DNA of 64,000 nt, taken from Cryptomeria japonica (taxonomy: Eukaryota; Streptophyta; Pinopsida; Cupressales; Cupressaceae). Positions 9,849 to 21,140 of this stretch are shown one piece after another. A program made the position numbers and the translations under genes. The notes below the pieces were generated by a model that was given only the letters and a program-made list of their open reading frames with translations, was not told where the DNA came from and made no database searches. The stretch spans positions 311,814,164 to 311,878,163 of the forward strand of contig NC_081414.1 of the NCBI RefSeq assembly GCF_030272615.1, read 5' to 3'. Each line of letters opens with the position of its first letter. Within the stretch, counting starts at the first letter, position 1.

Positions 9849-11245
9849 TGTAATGTCCCATTAGTTTCAAACTTATGAAATAGGGACAATTAATTTTCAA
9901 AGAATCAATTGCAAGTGACTTCTTTTCTCAAAGTCTCAAATAACACTTAAAATGATAAAGATTGAAGTAAGAATAATAGTCTATGATACCACTTCTAAAT
10001 GATTGTCCTTATGTTATACAATTGATATGATAAAGGGGAACAATATTACTGCTATTAAAGATGATTTTGATCAGTATATCTGCAATAAGTACAATGCAAC
10101 ATTAAGATTATCTCTGCTGTCTCTGATATGTCTGATAACAAACTATGCTAGGATGATCTTTAATATGAATTATCTTCCGATCGCTTATAGCGATGAATGC
10201 TATTCCTGATCTGACTTTATAAATTTGCAAGTGTCCTCAATATCACATAAAGCAGTGCTATTGCTATGTCTGATCTTGCTTCTTAAATATATGCAATTAT
10301 CTTTCCAATCACTTATAGTGATTATGTGGACTTGCTGCTTTTGATTTATCTTGATGAATATGAAAAGATATATAATATCACTTATAGCTATATTATGCTG
10401 TTTCTGATTTCTCTTTATGAACTTGCAACGATGGTGCTCTTGGTGAGTGATCCAAATAGGATATATATAAAAGAGATAAAAATGATTCGATGCCCCCCTC
10501 GTCTTCCAATTCAATCTTCATATATATCTATTCTTATGTTCTTTTATATAAAGTTGTGACTCTTCAATGTGGAAACCATTATTGAAAGGTTGTCTGTTCT
10601 TTGTTTCTATTTTGAACTAATTACAACTGCTCACTTATAATCACACCTCTCACCTTTTACAAATCACATCATTAAACAAGGTAGCTTCTCTTAAATAAAT
10701 CGCTGCAAAAATAATCATTGTTTAATCACTGGCTTATTATGTTGGCTGTTAACAAACCGATGCACTGTCTCTTAACAAATAGAATTGATGCATTTCCAGA
10801 CATTATCACTGCCACATATTATCTAATACAACTGCTGTGTTCATATTACACTTGCTGGGCATATAGAAATTCAACCAACAAAGTCGACCATAACCCTTTT
10901 GTTCTTGGGCTCCAATAAAGACGGCAGGATTCTTAATGATCTTGAGTTGTTTATTCTTAACAAAGTCAATGTCATAAAGTTAAGGAAGTCACTCTCCATG
11001 ATCAAACTAATTCGATCCTGTATGAGATTGCCGCTTATTAGTTTGTGATTACTATTGTTCCCTGCCTCGATGTAAAGTCAGCCACCTTACCGATCACTTC
11101 TTTAATATTCTACATGATGTAAGATTTGCATGCTGCTAATATATCCTTGACCCCTATGCACATCTTCTCAATATGTTTTCCTTCACGTATTCTTCTTTCA
11201 TAGACATTGGCTTCATAGTGGTGCCCTTGTGACCAAAATGATGTA
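9849..11245 (+). mobile_element. LTR fragment of the TGTAATGTCCC family
   Basis: The start TGTAATGTCCCA matches the first bases of the solo LTRs at 45625 and 50210. A TATA-like TTTTATATAAAG lies at about 10540-10551. No matching ATTACA or GACATGACA end with target duplication is visible before the Gypsy LTR at 11246, so the right end is probably lost. Short frames inside (10003-10559) contain imperfect repeats of CACTTATAG and CTGAT words and show no domain. Confidence 0.45.
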
Positions 11246-11520
11246 TGTTAGCGGCATTATTGTACACAAACATAAGACTAGTTAATTATGTGTAATTGTT
11301 TTGGTTAGTTGGCAACCGCGGGGTGGTAGTTGCGGTGTGACGGTTGGTGTTCGCACCCCCTCGGTATCTTTATATACTTCCGAATGTAACTTGTGAGGGG
11401 GGAGGACGAATGAGGAAGGGAATAACATCTCTTATATTACATCTGATATCTATGGCATTATTATTTTGCATTACGTGTTTTATCTGTGTGCTTTAAGTTA
11501 TTCACCCGAGAGGGTAAACA
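11246..11520 (+). repeat. 5' LTR of Gypsy element A
   Basis: The LTR is 275 bp, TG to CA, immediately followed by the primer site. It has a TATA-like TCTTTATATACTTCC about 125 bp in and shares a GACGGTTGG...CGCACCCC block with the other tRNA-Asp Gypsy LTRs in the window. Confidence 0.9.
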
Positions 11521-11522
11521 TT

Positions 11523-11535
11523 TGGCGCCGTTGCC
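11523..11535 (+). promoter_or_regulatory. Primer binding site, tRNA-Asp type
   Basis: TGGCGCCGTTGCC starts two bases after the LTR and is complementary to the 3' end of plant tRNA-Asp. Confidence 0.9.
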
Positions 11536-11793
11536 TAGACGTACTCGGGAACGGAAGACGCAGATGGCCCATGGACATGATGGGCCTACCCGTCGGTGAG
11601 ATTAACCTAGAGGCCGACGACGCGCAAACGGAACAATCATCGTGGGACATAGAGCGTGATGGCAAGAGGCGAAGGGGAAATTGAACCCTGTAATAATCCC
11701 GGCACAATGTTGAGATAAATTGTGGCCGAAAGGAAAAATAAGAAAAGTGTTTTTTTGTACATGGCGTGTGCTTGCTATGTACGGAAGTGATTT

Positions 11794-12663
11794 ATGCCCA
11801 ATATATTAAATAAAGATAGAAATAAAAAAGCAGAAACAGACGAGTGGGAGGCTGTGCAGAGGGCCTTGATTCTGGAGCAGCAAGTAGAACGTAGACGGAG
11901 GCTGAGGGAACTTGCCGAAGGACGACCTGCCGAAGGGTGGCCTGAGGGGAACCAAGGAGGTGTCACAGAGGGTGTAGAAGCCGACGGAAATTTCTACGCG
12001 TCGCCAGAACACCGTAGGGTGCGGAGCCACGAAGAGTTTCTGAAGGAAACAAGGTTAAGGAGAGATCTAGTCAAAGAGACCCAGGATCGGTTCAGAAACT
12101 TATCCCTTACACCACAAAGTGAGGATCACCAAAGGGAGCCAGAAGTGGGCATGGGTGACAACGAAGGGGAGGATAACCATACGGTAGGTACCACACTCGG
12201 CAGGCAAAACATCGTACGTCCAATCATCCACGCAGGACACACCACCGACACCGGAGGGATTGGAGGGAGCGGCGCAGGGGCCCAGAGACAACCACAACCA
12301 CCTCCAGGAAGACGACCCCCATCGATGGGGAGTAAACAGAAACTGTCGAAGTTCAATGGCGATGGGAAGGAAGATCCCGTCTGCCATTGTCGAACGTGCG
12401 AAACCATATGGTTAGCGAACGGTGTTACCGACCAAGACGAATGGGTAACACAATTCCCAGCAACCTTGAGAGGAGTGGCCATAGACTGGTACTCAGATAT
12501 GGACAAAGCCAAAGTCGGCACATGGCCCGACTTGAAGAAGGAGTTTGGGATAGAGTTCCGCTTCCTGAAAGATGACAACGAAATAGTCGCCGAGATCTAT
12601 GGAACGAAGCAGAACAAGGACGAGGCTGCAGGGAGCCCAACGACGAAGGGATTCTCAAACTAG
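11794..12663 (+). pseudogene. Gypsy element A gag
   Basis: This is the longest plus-strand frame of the element (289 codons). The N-terminal half is charged and probably helical (EQQVERRRRLRELAEG), with Pro/Gly-rich linkers near residues 155-180. Residues about 187-285 resemble the Retrotrans_gag capsid domain: KLSKFNGDGKEDP, then DEWVTQFPATLRGVAIDWY, then TWPDLKKEF. It ends in an early stop, and similar-quality coding continues in another frame to about 12900 without a recognisable domain. No zinc knuckle is present on this strand. The role would be capsid formation. Confidence 0.8.
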
Positions 12664-12935
12664 GAGAGTGCTTCGAGGATGAGACAGGGTCATTGAACGA
12701 GCTCTTCCATTGGCAGATGGACGATTATGAAATATTCCAGAGCTACAGGCTCGAAGTAGAGGAACCAGAGCAAGTAACAGAGGATGTGTACCTACCAGAA
12801 TACATAGAATATTGGAAGGGAGACGCCCCAAACCTCGGTGACGTAGATAATCCAAAGATCAATTGTGTCGGCAACGATTGGAACCCTGTGTGGAAGGCCG
12901 GAGCTTTCAAAATCTTTATTCTTCTTCTTCTTCTT

Positions 12936-13040
12936 ATGTACGGGAAGGAGACTGTGGTCCTTGTAGAATTTGTGGTTCCAGGTCTTTTGATGGCCATTGA
13001 AAATAGACTTGCCACCAACGGATCGAAATTGAAACCCTAG
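12936..13040 (+). pseudogene. Integrase C-terminal remnant of element A
   Basis: The segment YGKETVVLVEFVVPGLLMA then IENRLATNGS matches the region downstream of the Gypsy integrase core (LVYG-E-V-PVE--VPSLR-A---RL). It is fused to upstream gag-derived sequence across a CTT microsatellite (12920-12935), which marks a large internal deletion. An almost identical segment is at 32905-33000 in element C. Confidence 0.8.
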
Positions 13041-13165
13041 CACGTGAAGCGCGTAGGGGACCCGAAAGGCCAGAAGGACACCCGAGAGGCCGGAGGGGGA
13101 CCTGAGAGGATGGAAGGGGACTTGAGAGGTCGGGCAGGCAACTTGAGAGGCACGGGACCAATGCG
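13041..13165 (+). repeat. GC-rich minisatellite (GGGACYCGAGAGGCCGGA-like)
   Basis: Degenerate ~18-21 bp units of the type GGGACCCGAAAGGCCAGA recur after the integrase remnant. A homologous array lies at 33010-33180 in element C, so the minisatellite is part of this Gypsy family and was not generated here. Confidence 0.75.
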
Positions 13166-13331
13166 GGAGATTCTTTGGCGAAGTGCCCACACTGGTTGCA
13201 TGCTCTGCATTGTACCATCGATCGACCTTTGGAGTCGTATTGGATCCGGCTCCTTGTGTTGTTATTGTTGTTTCATCCTCCCCACTGGTTATCTCGGTAG
13301 CCACCCTCTCCCACATTTCCATAATTCGCAA
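13140..13331 (-). pseudogene. Gag C-terminus with zinc knuckle (minus strand)
   Basis: One minus-strand frame gives LRIMEMWERVATEITSG then GAGSNTTPK. A second frame supplies CRACNQCGHFAKES, a CCHC zinc knuckle whose last Cys is Ser. A frameshift lies between the two. It would be the nucleocapsid part of the nested inverted element. Confidence 0.7.
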
Positions 13332-13653
13332 TGCATTTCCTCAGATACAACTCGTGTCAATGACACTTTTATTTGAATACAGAAGATTCAAGGTTCAATT
13401 CCTTCTTGGTCTGGCGCCATCCCGCACCTCCAACGCTGTCCACACGGCACTTGGTGGGATTTCCGCCTTCGTCGCCTCTTGTCGGACGTAGGTCTGGATG
13501 GCTACCGGAGCAGAATTGAGAACTCTCTCGTTGCGTTGTCTTCTCCTGTATAAAGTTTTGTTTGGGTGTCGTCGGCCTCTGGGTTTACCTCACCAACGGG
13601 TAGGCCCATCGTGTCCGTGCGCCATCCGTGTCTTCCGTTCCCGAGTACGTCTA

Positions 13654-13666
13654 GGCAACGACGCCA
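13654..13666 (-). promoter_or_regulatory. Primer binding site of the inverted fragment
   Basis: On the minus strand TGGCGTCGTTGCC differs by one base (C to T at a CpG) from the tRNA-Asp site at 11523. Confidence 0.85.
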
Positions 13667-13668
13667 AA

Positions 13669-13986
13669 TGTTTGCCACGTACGGTAAACGATTAAATGTA
13701 GAAAGTAAATGCACATAACATAATGGAAATATATTAAATAACCAGTCTCTATATTAATTCAACAGTCCATGTACATCAAGTGCTTATAACATTACATCTG
13801 ATACGACTATTATGATGCCACTATGAAGGAAAGGTACGCAATATATAATACCCGAAGGGGTGCGACCAACCGTCGCGTCCAATTGCCCTTTGGGACGACT
13901 AACTAACTGACCGCTGTAACTCATTATTACCGACGACAACATAAACATAATATGACAACATAACATAATGATTATTCTCGGCAACA
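13669..13986 (-). repeat. LTR of the inverted Gypsy fragment (family B)
   Basis: The 318-bp LTR has plus-strand ends TGTTTGCC and GGCAACA. Its right two thirds match the solo LTR at 14485-14796 (shared CTAACTAACTGACCGCTG and adjoining sequence). Confidence 0.85.
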
Positions 13987-14240
13987 TCAATGGTGGCACC
14001 ACCCGCGGTGGAACCATTGTACGGTAGCACCACCGTGCGGTGGCAACATCGACGGTGGGACCACCGTGCGGTGGAAACCATCGCTGCCGCAAGGAATAAA
14101 GGCGTGGAGCATGGAGACATAAACGCAGCATCGCACAAACAAACACAGCCGTACGGTGGAGGGGTGTTGACCGCACGAGAAGGTGGCCGTATGATTGGAG
14201 GTGCCAGTGCTGTTGTTGACCGTACGGGGAGGTTGTATGG
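13987..14240. repeat. Palindrome-rich segment (CCACCGTGCGGTGG / CCGTACGG)
   Basis: Repeated CACCGTGCGGTGG and ACCGTACGG palindromes separated by GAACCAT-like spacers fill this part of element A. Homologous segments flank the solo LTR in element C (33250-33282 and 37730-37830). Confidence 0.75.
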
Positions 14241-14484
14241 CCGGGGTGCCATCGGGGACATTACAGGAAGAGAAAAAAAACAAAAAAAAACGACGACCAG
14301 ATTTAAAATCATTCGATGGAGTCTGGAGCCAGGACACTGGAAATTTAGAGTGTAGAAGAAGGGTTTTTTGCATCTTAAAATATCACATAAATGATGTGCG
14401 CCATGGACTTTCGTATGGTTCTGAGGGTTGTAAATTAGTGTTGGTTGCGGGGGCGCTGCCCCCGAACCTCGCGAGGGGCGTTGC

Positions 14485-14796
14485 TGTTTACCTTACTGGG
14501 TAAACAGGAAGAATACAGAAACTGAACAGCAATGCACAATGCAATTACAAAGGAAGTACCAGAATAAGCTTTCCATTAATGTCAAAAGATGTTCATATTA
14601 TAATCTGTCGTCCACATTCCATGTCCTCCAACACCCGGAGGTGGTACAATATATGATAGCCGAAGGGGTGTGACACAACCGTCGCGACTCCAACTACCTA
14701 CCCGTCGGCTAACTAACTGACCGCTGTAACTCATTATTACCGACGACAACATAAACATAATATACCAACATAACATAATGATTATTCCCGTCAACA
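14485..14796 (-). mobile_element. Solo LTR, family B, with GTTGC target duplication
   Basis: The 312-bp unit runs from TGTTTACC to CGTCAACA and is flanked by perfect GTTGC repeats (14480-14484 and 14797-14801). It interrupts element A: the sequence on both sides continues in register with 38150-38230 of element C. Orientation is inferred from the related LTR next to the primer site at 13654. Confidence 0.92.
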
Positions 14797-15071
14797 GTTG
14801 CCCCTCGACCCCGCTGGGGGCACTGCCCCTAGACCCCAGTTTATTTTTGAGCTGGGAGAAAGAAGCCTGCAACTAAGCATTGGTGGGGAAGCCATAAGCC
14901 GTAGAGGGAGACAGATTTGGAGGTTGGGAACAAACAGAGTTTGAGGGAAGGCATTGCAGGTCCACGCAGTTGTATAACACCAGGGAGTTATTCAGTTCAG
15001 TTATTAGCCTTTGGGGAGTGTGATGGAGGATTTGAGGTGTCTCCTAGCCTTTGTGCCAGCGGGTTGTGGCC

Positions 15072-15465
15072 ATGTCCAGGCAGGAATGGTATGCTTTGAG
15101 GAACTTGGAGTATGTCTCGGCTGGACGTGCGGTTGCCTTGGTGGATGCACGGAGGGCTCGGGAGGAGCTGACCACTAGGTTGGAGGCAGGAGTAGCGTGA
15201 GACTTAGCTTAGCGTACCCAGGAGTTGGATGCCGAGAGGGCAGTGCGGGTGGCTATCGAGGACAAATTGGCTAAGGAGACAATATCATTTGAGTAGCAGT
15301 TGGTGGAGGTTGAGACTGAAAAGCGTGTTTTGCAGACAAGTTTGGTTTAGGCAAAGGAGGATTGTGATGTCAAAGGAAGCACTAATGGTGAAATCCGCAC
15401 TTGAGCATATGATGGTAGCAGAAAAGGGTTTTTAAGTGAGGACGCAGCAGGTGTATAAGTTCCGG
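15072..15465 (+). pseudogene. Coiled-coil accessory ORF between integrase and 3' LTR (element A)
   Basis: The frame beginning MSRQEWYALRNLEYVSAG continues through ARRAREELTTRLEAG, RTQELDAERAVRVAIEDKL and QLVEVETEKRVLQTSLV, a heptad-like charged pattern typical of a long coiled coil. It is broken by TGA and TAG codons, several at positions where the related copies or the heptad suggest Gln. The homologous ORF in element C is at 38515-39026 and minus-strand relatives are at 55807 and 63012. The function is unknown. The position just upstream of the polypurine tract marks it as an accessory retrotransposon ORF. Confidence 0.7.
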
Positions 15466-15537
15466 GCTCGACTAGCGTCAATAGTTCTGTTTAATGTCAT
15501 TTCTATTTTGTATTAAGTCGTCCAGAGACGACTTCTT

Positions 15538-15554
15538 TTCTTTTGGGGGGATGA
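15538..15554 (+). other. Polypurine tract of element A
   Basis: TTTTGGGGGGATGA lies immediately before the 3' LTR and matches the tracts at 39109-39127 and 62900-62916. It is the plus-strand priming site. Confidence 0.85.
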
Positions 15555-15825
15555 TGTTAGCGGCATTATTGTACACAAACATAAGACTAGTTAATTATGT
15601 GTAATTGTTTTGGTTAGTTGGCAACCGAGGGGTGGTCGTTACTGTGCGACGGTTGGCGCTCGCACCCCCTCGGTATCTTTATATACTTCCCAATGTAACT
15701 TGTAACGGGGGAACACTTATGAATGGAATAATATCTCTTATACTTGTCTAATATCTATGGCGTTATTATTTTGCATTACGTGTTTTATCTGTGTGCTTTA
15801 AGTTATTCACCCGAGAGGGTAAACA
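15555..15825 (+). repeat. 3' LTR of Gypsy element A
   Basis: The 271-bp LTR is followed by AGGACGTGAAGG, which in the homologous intact sequence (from 27594) is continuous with different upstream DNA. Element A therefore landed inside the 5' LTR of the Tat-like element. Confidence 0.9.
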
Positions 15826-17698
15826 AGGACGTGAAGGATACTTGTGCAAAACTCTTTATATTACAGAGATTTCTTCCTTAGAAAGTGCAGATTTTTCCAG
15901 TAAGGGAAAACGAAAAACATAAACCCCACTAACAAAGCTCATAAACAAACAAATTTGCCGAGTTTACAGTTGGAAAAAGTGAAAAATGCAAAGAATCTTC
16001 GAAAATATGCAGTCTGAAGGAAATACCTCTCTTTTTCCTGCAAATGAAGTAATGCCATGGTTTTTAAAGAAAACCCTCTGAATCCCAGGAGTGGAGCAAA
16101 CCGAATCAAGTGATGGACAACTGCCAGTGGAAGGGGAGTCATCACACAGCTTCCATTTTTCATCTCTAGTCTAAAACCCTAACAGTACGGCAGAACACCT
16201 CTTCACCGAAAGTTACAAATGCAAATGAATGATAATCTTTAAGTTGCTGCCGATATATTTCCCTTGTTTTGCTTTTGGCCATTTTTATGGGATCGTATTT
16301 CATTTATGAAATGCGAAAGTAATAGATACATGGTGGTCGAAGTTTCCCCAAACTCCCACTTACGTATTAAGATATCTTTACCTAGCCGTGGGGAGTCTTT
16401 AAAACCCTTAAGTCTTCCAAAGACTTTTAAATAGTAAAAGATGTAAATTAATTTTAATATTTATTTATTATATTAATGTTGTAAAAAATCATATTTTTAG
16501 CAACATTAATATAATCAATAAATATTCAAATTAATTATTTTTGCATACAATAAAATTTCCTAGCAATATTCTTATAAGGAAATTGATTTTTTGCATCTTT
16601 TTAGCCTTTTGAATTCAATATTTTTCACCCATAGACACATGAAAACTGTAAAATGAATATTCTAATTGGATAATTTATAAATCCAATTAGTATTTGTTAT
16701 TTGTGTCTTTAATGTTTGTACCCAATATGCATATGGAGGGAAAATATTGAATCCAAAAGAGGTAAAGTTATCTCATGAGTTTGGGGTAGGATTTGAGTTT
16801 AAGATGCAGTTATCCATGAGTTTGAGCCAGTTCTCCAGCAGTTAAAGCTTGATTTTGAGTGTTTCATGGGTCAACCTTCAGTTGACCAAGAGTTTGCACC
16901 TGATTTCACACATTTATGCAGAATTTGAAGCCTTTTTGTGAGGATTTCTTTCTCTACTCGGATTTTGGAGATATTTTTGACTTGGAGATCACTCAAGTAT
17001 GCTTTCAATTAACTGTTAGTCATCTTATCCTTTCCTTTGGTAGGCCTTTTGCATAAAGGAAGCAAGGATTTCATTTGAGAGGGGTTCTGGATTTTTTCTC
17101 AAGCTTTGCAGAGATTTCTTTCTTGTAACCCATTTACAGTTTTGACAGTGAATTCAATAAAATATCAGTTTATGCCTTCACATTTCTGAGCTTATTTTTC
17201 ATTGTGTGATGGAGAGTAATTATCATATTGTGTTATTTATCAAATAACCTTTTTGAAATTTCTGTCTCATGCATGAATCACAGGTTATGCATTGTGATTT
17301 TTTCAGTTTAATTGTTTGAGAAGGTCATTTCCTTTCAATTTTTCTGAGTAAAGATCCTTTGCATGAAACATTTTTTGTGATACAGATTCAGAGATGTTAT
17401 ATGTGTAAAACAGGTGGATTTAGAAGAGTTTCCCTGTCATTTTTTCAGATCATATGGTGTATCACCCTATTTAGATTGTTAGTTTCCTTTTCATCTTTAT
17501 TTATTCCCTCTCCCTTTTCCCAAAAAGCTGTTTTTCAAGGTCTTGTTAGAATAGGTGATCGATTCGTATCAGGAACCGGCCTATCCGGAGGTCCAATCAT
17601 ACTAATAGTTTACCCACAGACTCATGATTGTTCCCATGTTATCCCAAAGTGCTGGGTTTTAATAACTTAGTTTTCAGGTGCACTTTTGGGCCTTAACA
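15826..17698 (+). repeat. Truncated 5' LTR of the Tat-like element
   Basis: At least 1.87 kb, ending TTGGGCCTTAACA just before the primer site. It contains an inverted pair around ATTAATATTTATTTATTATA (near 16440-16540) and no coding domain. Confidence 0.88.
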
Positions 17699-17702
17699 GT
17701 TT

Positions 17703-17720
17703 TGGCACGCCCGGTGGGAC
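17703..17720 (+). promoter_or_regulatory. Primer binding site of the Tat-like element
   Basis: TGGCACGCCCGGTGGGAC starts four bases after the LTR. It has the form of a plant Gypsy primer site, but I do not assign the tRNA. Confidence 0.75.
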
Positions 17721-17860
17721 TTTTTTCTACTCAGGTCAGAGGTTTTATCGTTTTTATTGATATGCATCAGCAAATTGATTGTCTGTAGTAAAGATATATT
17801 TGCATATCTGGCGACTCTGTTTGTGAAAAGAGTGGAAAATATCAGTGTTTTTCATATTTT

Positions 17861-19697
17861 ATGAGACAAATTCAGACTAGGAGCTCAAGTTCTTTTGAGT
17901 ATTTACAGCTAGAGCCTCCCAGGAGAAGAGGAAGAACACTTGCAAGGGCTCAGCTTGTGAATCGTTTTCAGTTATCAACATCTGATTTTCAGGTTTATAG
18001 AAGGAGAAGAAGATCATCCAAGGGAAAGGAAAACAGGCATTCAACAAGTCCAACTTGCAAATCGGGAACATCTGATCCTCACATTTGAACATTTCCAGGA
18101 TTGACAACAGCCATTGTAAGTACCACATCTGTTACAACACCTGTTTCACTTGCTGTTCCTTCATTTACAACTGTTGTTCCTCTTGTTTTTCCTATGATGG
18201 CACTCCCAAGGGTGCATGCATTTGTTCCTTTTGATCAAGGCAGCCCCTTGAACTTTGTTCAACATCATGATGTGCCATTGGCAGCACTGAAAAGTTTGCC
18301 TGACTTTACTGGTGAAATTTAGACTATAGCGATTGATCATACAAGGGATGTTGCTTCCCTATGTAGTGTGCATCATGTTATTGAAGAAGATGTGACTGTT
18401 AAATTATTGACAACATCCTTCAAGGGTAAAGCTTTAGAGTGGTACAGAATGTTACCTGTAGCTTCAATTAATTCATGGGATAGGCTTGGTGAATTATTTA
18501 CCAAACATTTCGAAGACAAATCTGATCACTTGTCTTTGGTAGAGCAGCTGACCAGCATCAAACGTGCTCCTCAAGAGCAGATGATGGACTTCAACAATTG
18601 TTTTCAAAGAACGTGGAATAGGATTCCTGTTTCGGTAAGACCTTCAGCTAATTATGCTTTTTTTATATTATTTGAAAAGTTTGAATAGTTATATATCAGT
18701 GATGATACAATCTATGGGGGGTGTCTCTTTGCCCCAAGCTTTTGGTATTTCTATGAGAGCTGAGAATAGTCTTATCCAAGTGGATAAAATAGCACCCAGG
18801 CCTCCAATGCCTATCTTCCCAAATATCTAGTCTAACATGCCATTAAGTATACCACTCTTCAATCCTTTGCCAAATTTTCCTAGCCAAGAAATAGTGGTTG
18901 CAGGACCTTCTCCTGAGCTGCAAGATATTAAGAACAGCCAACAAAAGATTGAAGGATTGCTACAAACTTTCAGCAATGAGCTTGTAAACCTTAAAAAATA
19001 GCAGTTTCAGACTAGGCAACCTTATCAGGCTCAGAATCAAGTTGTAAGTCAGCCTTTTCAGCAACCAAACCAAGGCCAATACCAAGGTAACAGGCAGCCA
19101 TATCAGAATAATAATGCTGTTGGAAATAGGCAGAATGTCAATCAAAGACCTTATAGGCCTTATGCACCTGCACCTCTGAATGCAGTCAGAGATATTGTTC
19201 CTACGCAAATCAACCTAGCCACAAAATTTGACTGGTGCTATCCTTGCAACCAGCCTCACAACCAAGCTATGTGTTCAAATGGAGTCATTAATCAAGCTTT
19301 AATGGTTCAAGGTACTGCAATTTCACAGTATGTGCCTGAGACTGAACCTGAGCAACAACAAGATATAATTCCAGCAGATGCTACTTACATAAATTGGCAA
19401 GGAGATGAGTTCTGTGCTATAGGCAAAGTTGATCCTCCTGTTGCTGTATACAACAGAGCTAAGAAAAGAGCCTTGGATAATGATTCTACACCAAAAAATA
19501 AAGATACAACAGCAGCAAACTCATCTGTGCCTAGAGTACAACATATTCTACAAAAAACTCATCCCGTGGCAACTCATGAGCAGCAACAACAAGAAGTATA
19601 CCCTGCTGTTGCTAAGGTCCAGCCAAAGGCACATGCTACTGTTCCGTTCAATATAGTTGAAAATATGAAAAAGATGAATGTAACCATGTCAGTGTGA
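17861..19697 (+). pseudogene. Tat-like element gag
   Basis: The N-terminal part is Arg-rich (PRRRGRTLARA). The capsid domain lies at 18340-18690 with KGKALEWYRMLPVASINSW and LSLVEQLTSIKRAPQEQM. A Gln/Asn-rich linker follows at 18980-19180, then a zinc-knuckle-like CYPCNQPHNQAMC at about 19230-19270, then a Gln/Pro-rich tail. Stops near 18086, 18320, 18688 and 19000 plus frame changes show it is a pseudogene. The role would be particle assembly and RNA packaging. Confidence 0.8.
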
Positions 19698-19791
19698 CTC
19701 TTTAGCCATTCCAGGGCAGACTGACCTATTGAAGTAGGCCTTATCTGATGAGGTAGCTTCTAAACAAGTTGCAAATGAACCCCGCAAAGTT

Positions 19792-20500
19792 GTGTTGACC
19801 AATCAAGAAGCTGTACTTCTCAACACTGACAACAAAGGGAGTAAAATGCAAGGTAAAGATGTGAAACCTCCTCCATTTTATGTCTCTTTAATCATTGGGG
19901 ATAAGCTGGTTCATAATTGTATGGTTGATAGGGGAGCTACGAGCTCAATCATGCCAAAAAAGGTAGCAGATCAGCTAGGATTAGAATATTAACCTGTTGA
20001 GAAAGGAGTAGTGCAATTAGGTGGCTCATCTGTTAACACAGTTGGTCTCATAAAAGGAGCAAGTCTAACCCTTCATGCTTGCCCTAATTTCTCCATATCT
20101 CAAGACATTTATGTGATTGATTTAACCCCATACTTTGCTCTTTGTTTATCAAGGGAATTCACAGCTAAAATTGGGGGGTACCTTTCATCAGACTGGTCTC
20201 ATATGCTTTTCCAAACCAAGTATGGTACAAAGGTCACCATAAAATCCGAGGTTCTTGCTAAGGATCACATTGAACCTTGTGTGCCCAGCCCAATAAATGC
20301 AAACTGTTTAGCCTTTGAACATGATGATCATTCTGTTTCAGCTCCTAATACTCAGATCGAAGATATTCCAGACATCCTTTTGGATGAATGGGCAGCAAAA
20401 GATGCTCATAATGCACAAAACAACAAAGTGGAAGATGCTGGTTTTGGGACTCACATGATTTGTGAACCAGATTCCATTATGCCAAATCTTGTAAAAGATA
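19792..20500 (+). pseudogene. Tat-like aspartic protease
   Basis: The segment KPPPFYVSLIIGDKLVHNCM followed by VDRGATSSIMP is the Gypsy protease with the catalytic D-S-G altered to D-R-G. An in-frame TAA at 19990-19992 interrupts it. The same frame continues with LGGSSVNTVGLIKG and DIYVIDLTPYFALCLSREF. Both the altered triad and the stop predict loss of activity. Confidence 0.85.
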
Positions 20501-20514
20501 CAAGTGAAGTTTTA

Positions 20515-20965
20515 GAACAGCAGAATCAAGTTTGGCAGTTGTTCTTTGATGGATCAAAAAGCAAAAATGGGGTAGGTGGAGGTGCAATGCTTGTATCTCC
20601 ACAAGGTGAGAAATATTTTTCAGCTTATCATTTTGCATTTCCTTGTTCTAACAACAATGTTGAATATGAAGGTTTGATTCAAGGATTGGAGTGGGCCAGA
20701 AACAGGAAATCAGATGTTTGCAGGTGTTCGGTGATAGTGAGTTAATTGTCAACCAAGTCAGAGGTTTGCATACTGTTAAGAATGATGCGTTAAAGTTATA
20801 CAAGAATAGGGTCTGGGATATTATAGAAGAATTTGACGCATTTAACCTTATATCCATTCCTAGAAGCAAGAATCAACATGCTGATAGACTTGCTGCTGTA
20901 GGTGCACAATTCAATATTCTTGAAAATGCTAATAAAGAGAATGTGCAACATCATGTCAAAATTGT
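20515..20965 (+). pseudogene. Additional (archaeal-type) RNase H between protease and RT
   Basis: The motifs of a complete RNase H appear in order: WQLFFDGSKSKNGVGGGAM (first Asp), NNNVEYEGLIQGLEWA (Glu), VFGDSELIVNQVRG (second Asp) and SKNQHADRLAAVG (last Asp). This is the pattern of the additional RNase H of Tat-lineage elements, which removes the RNA strand during cDNA synthesis. A frameshift between about 20690 and 20730 splits it into two frames, but all four catalytic residues are present. In the Tat elements I know, this domain follows the Gypsy RNase H. Here it precedes RT. Confidence 0.8.
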
Positions 20966-21140
20966 TGTTAGGCCTTCAATTCCTGATAACAAATTCAATT
21001 GGCAAGTTTTTGACAGTGATGAGCAGATTTTAAGTTTCCTCATGGAAGAGGATGTGTTTTCAATTGCTGATCAGAACAAGTTGAACCAGCAATTCAGTGA
21101 TTAGATTATTCAACTAAAATCAAATAAGTTACCAAGAGGA

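Larger units (their letters stand above)
13166..13986 (-). mobile_element. Nested inverted Gypsy 5' fragment (LTR, primer site, leader, gag end)
   Basis: On the minus strand this reads LTR (13986-13669), primer site, a leader matching 11523-11650 in inverted orientation, and the end of gag. It is 5' sequence of another tRNA-Asp Gypsy copy, truncated at about 13166 where element A sequence resumes. Confidence 0.75.
11246..15825 (+). mobile_element. Ty3/Gypsy element A (tRNA-Asp primed), deleted and re-invaded
   Basis: The LTRs at 11246-11520 and 15555-15825 are about 90% identical by eye and both begin TGTTAGCGGC and end GGGTAAACA. Between them are the primer site, gag, only the tail of integrase, a minisatellite, a nested inverted Gypsy fragment, a palindrome-rich segment, a solo LTR, a coiled-coil ORF and a polypurine tract. 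Protease, RT, RNase H and most of integrase are deleted. The flanks do not form a target duplication (ATGTA versus AGGAC), so the two LTRs may come from different insertions joined by recombination. Confidence 0.8.
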
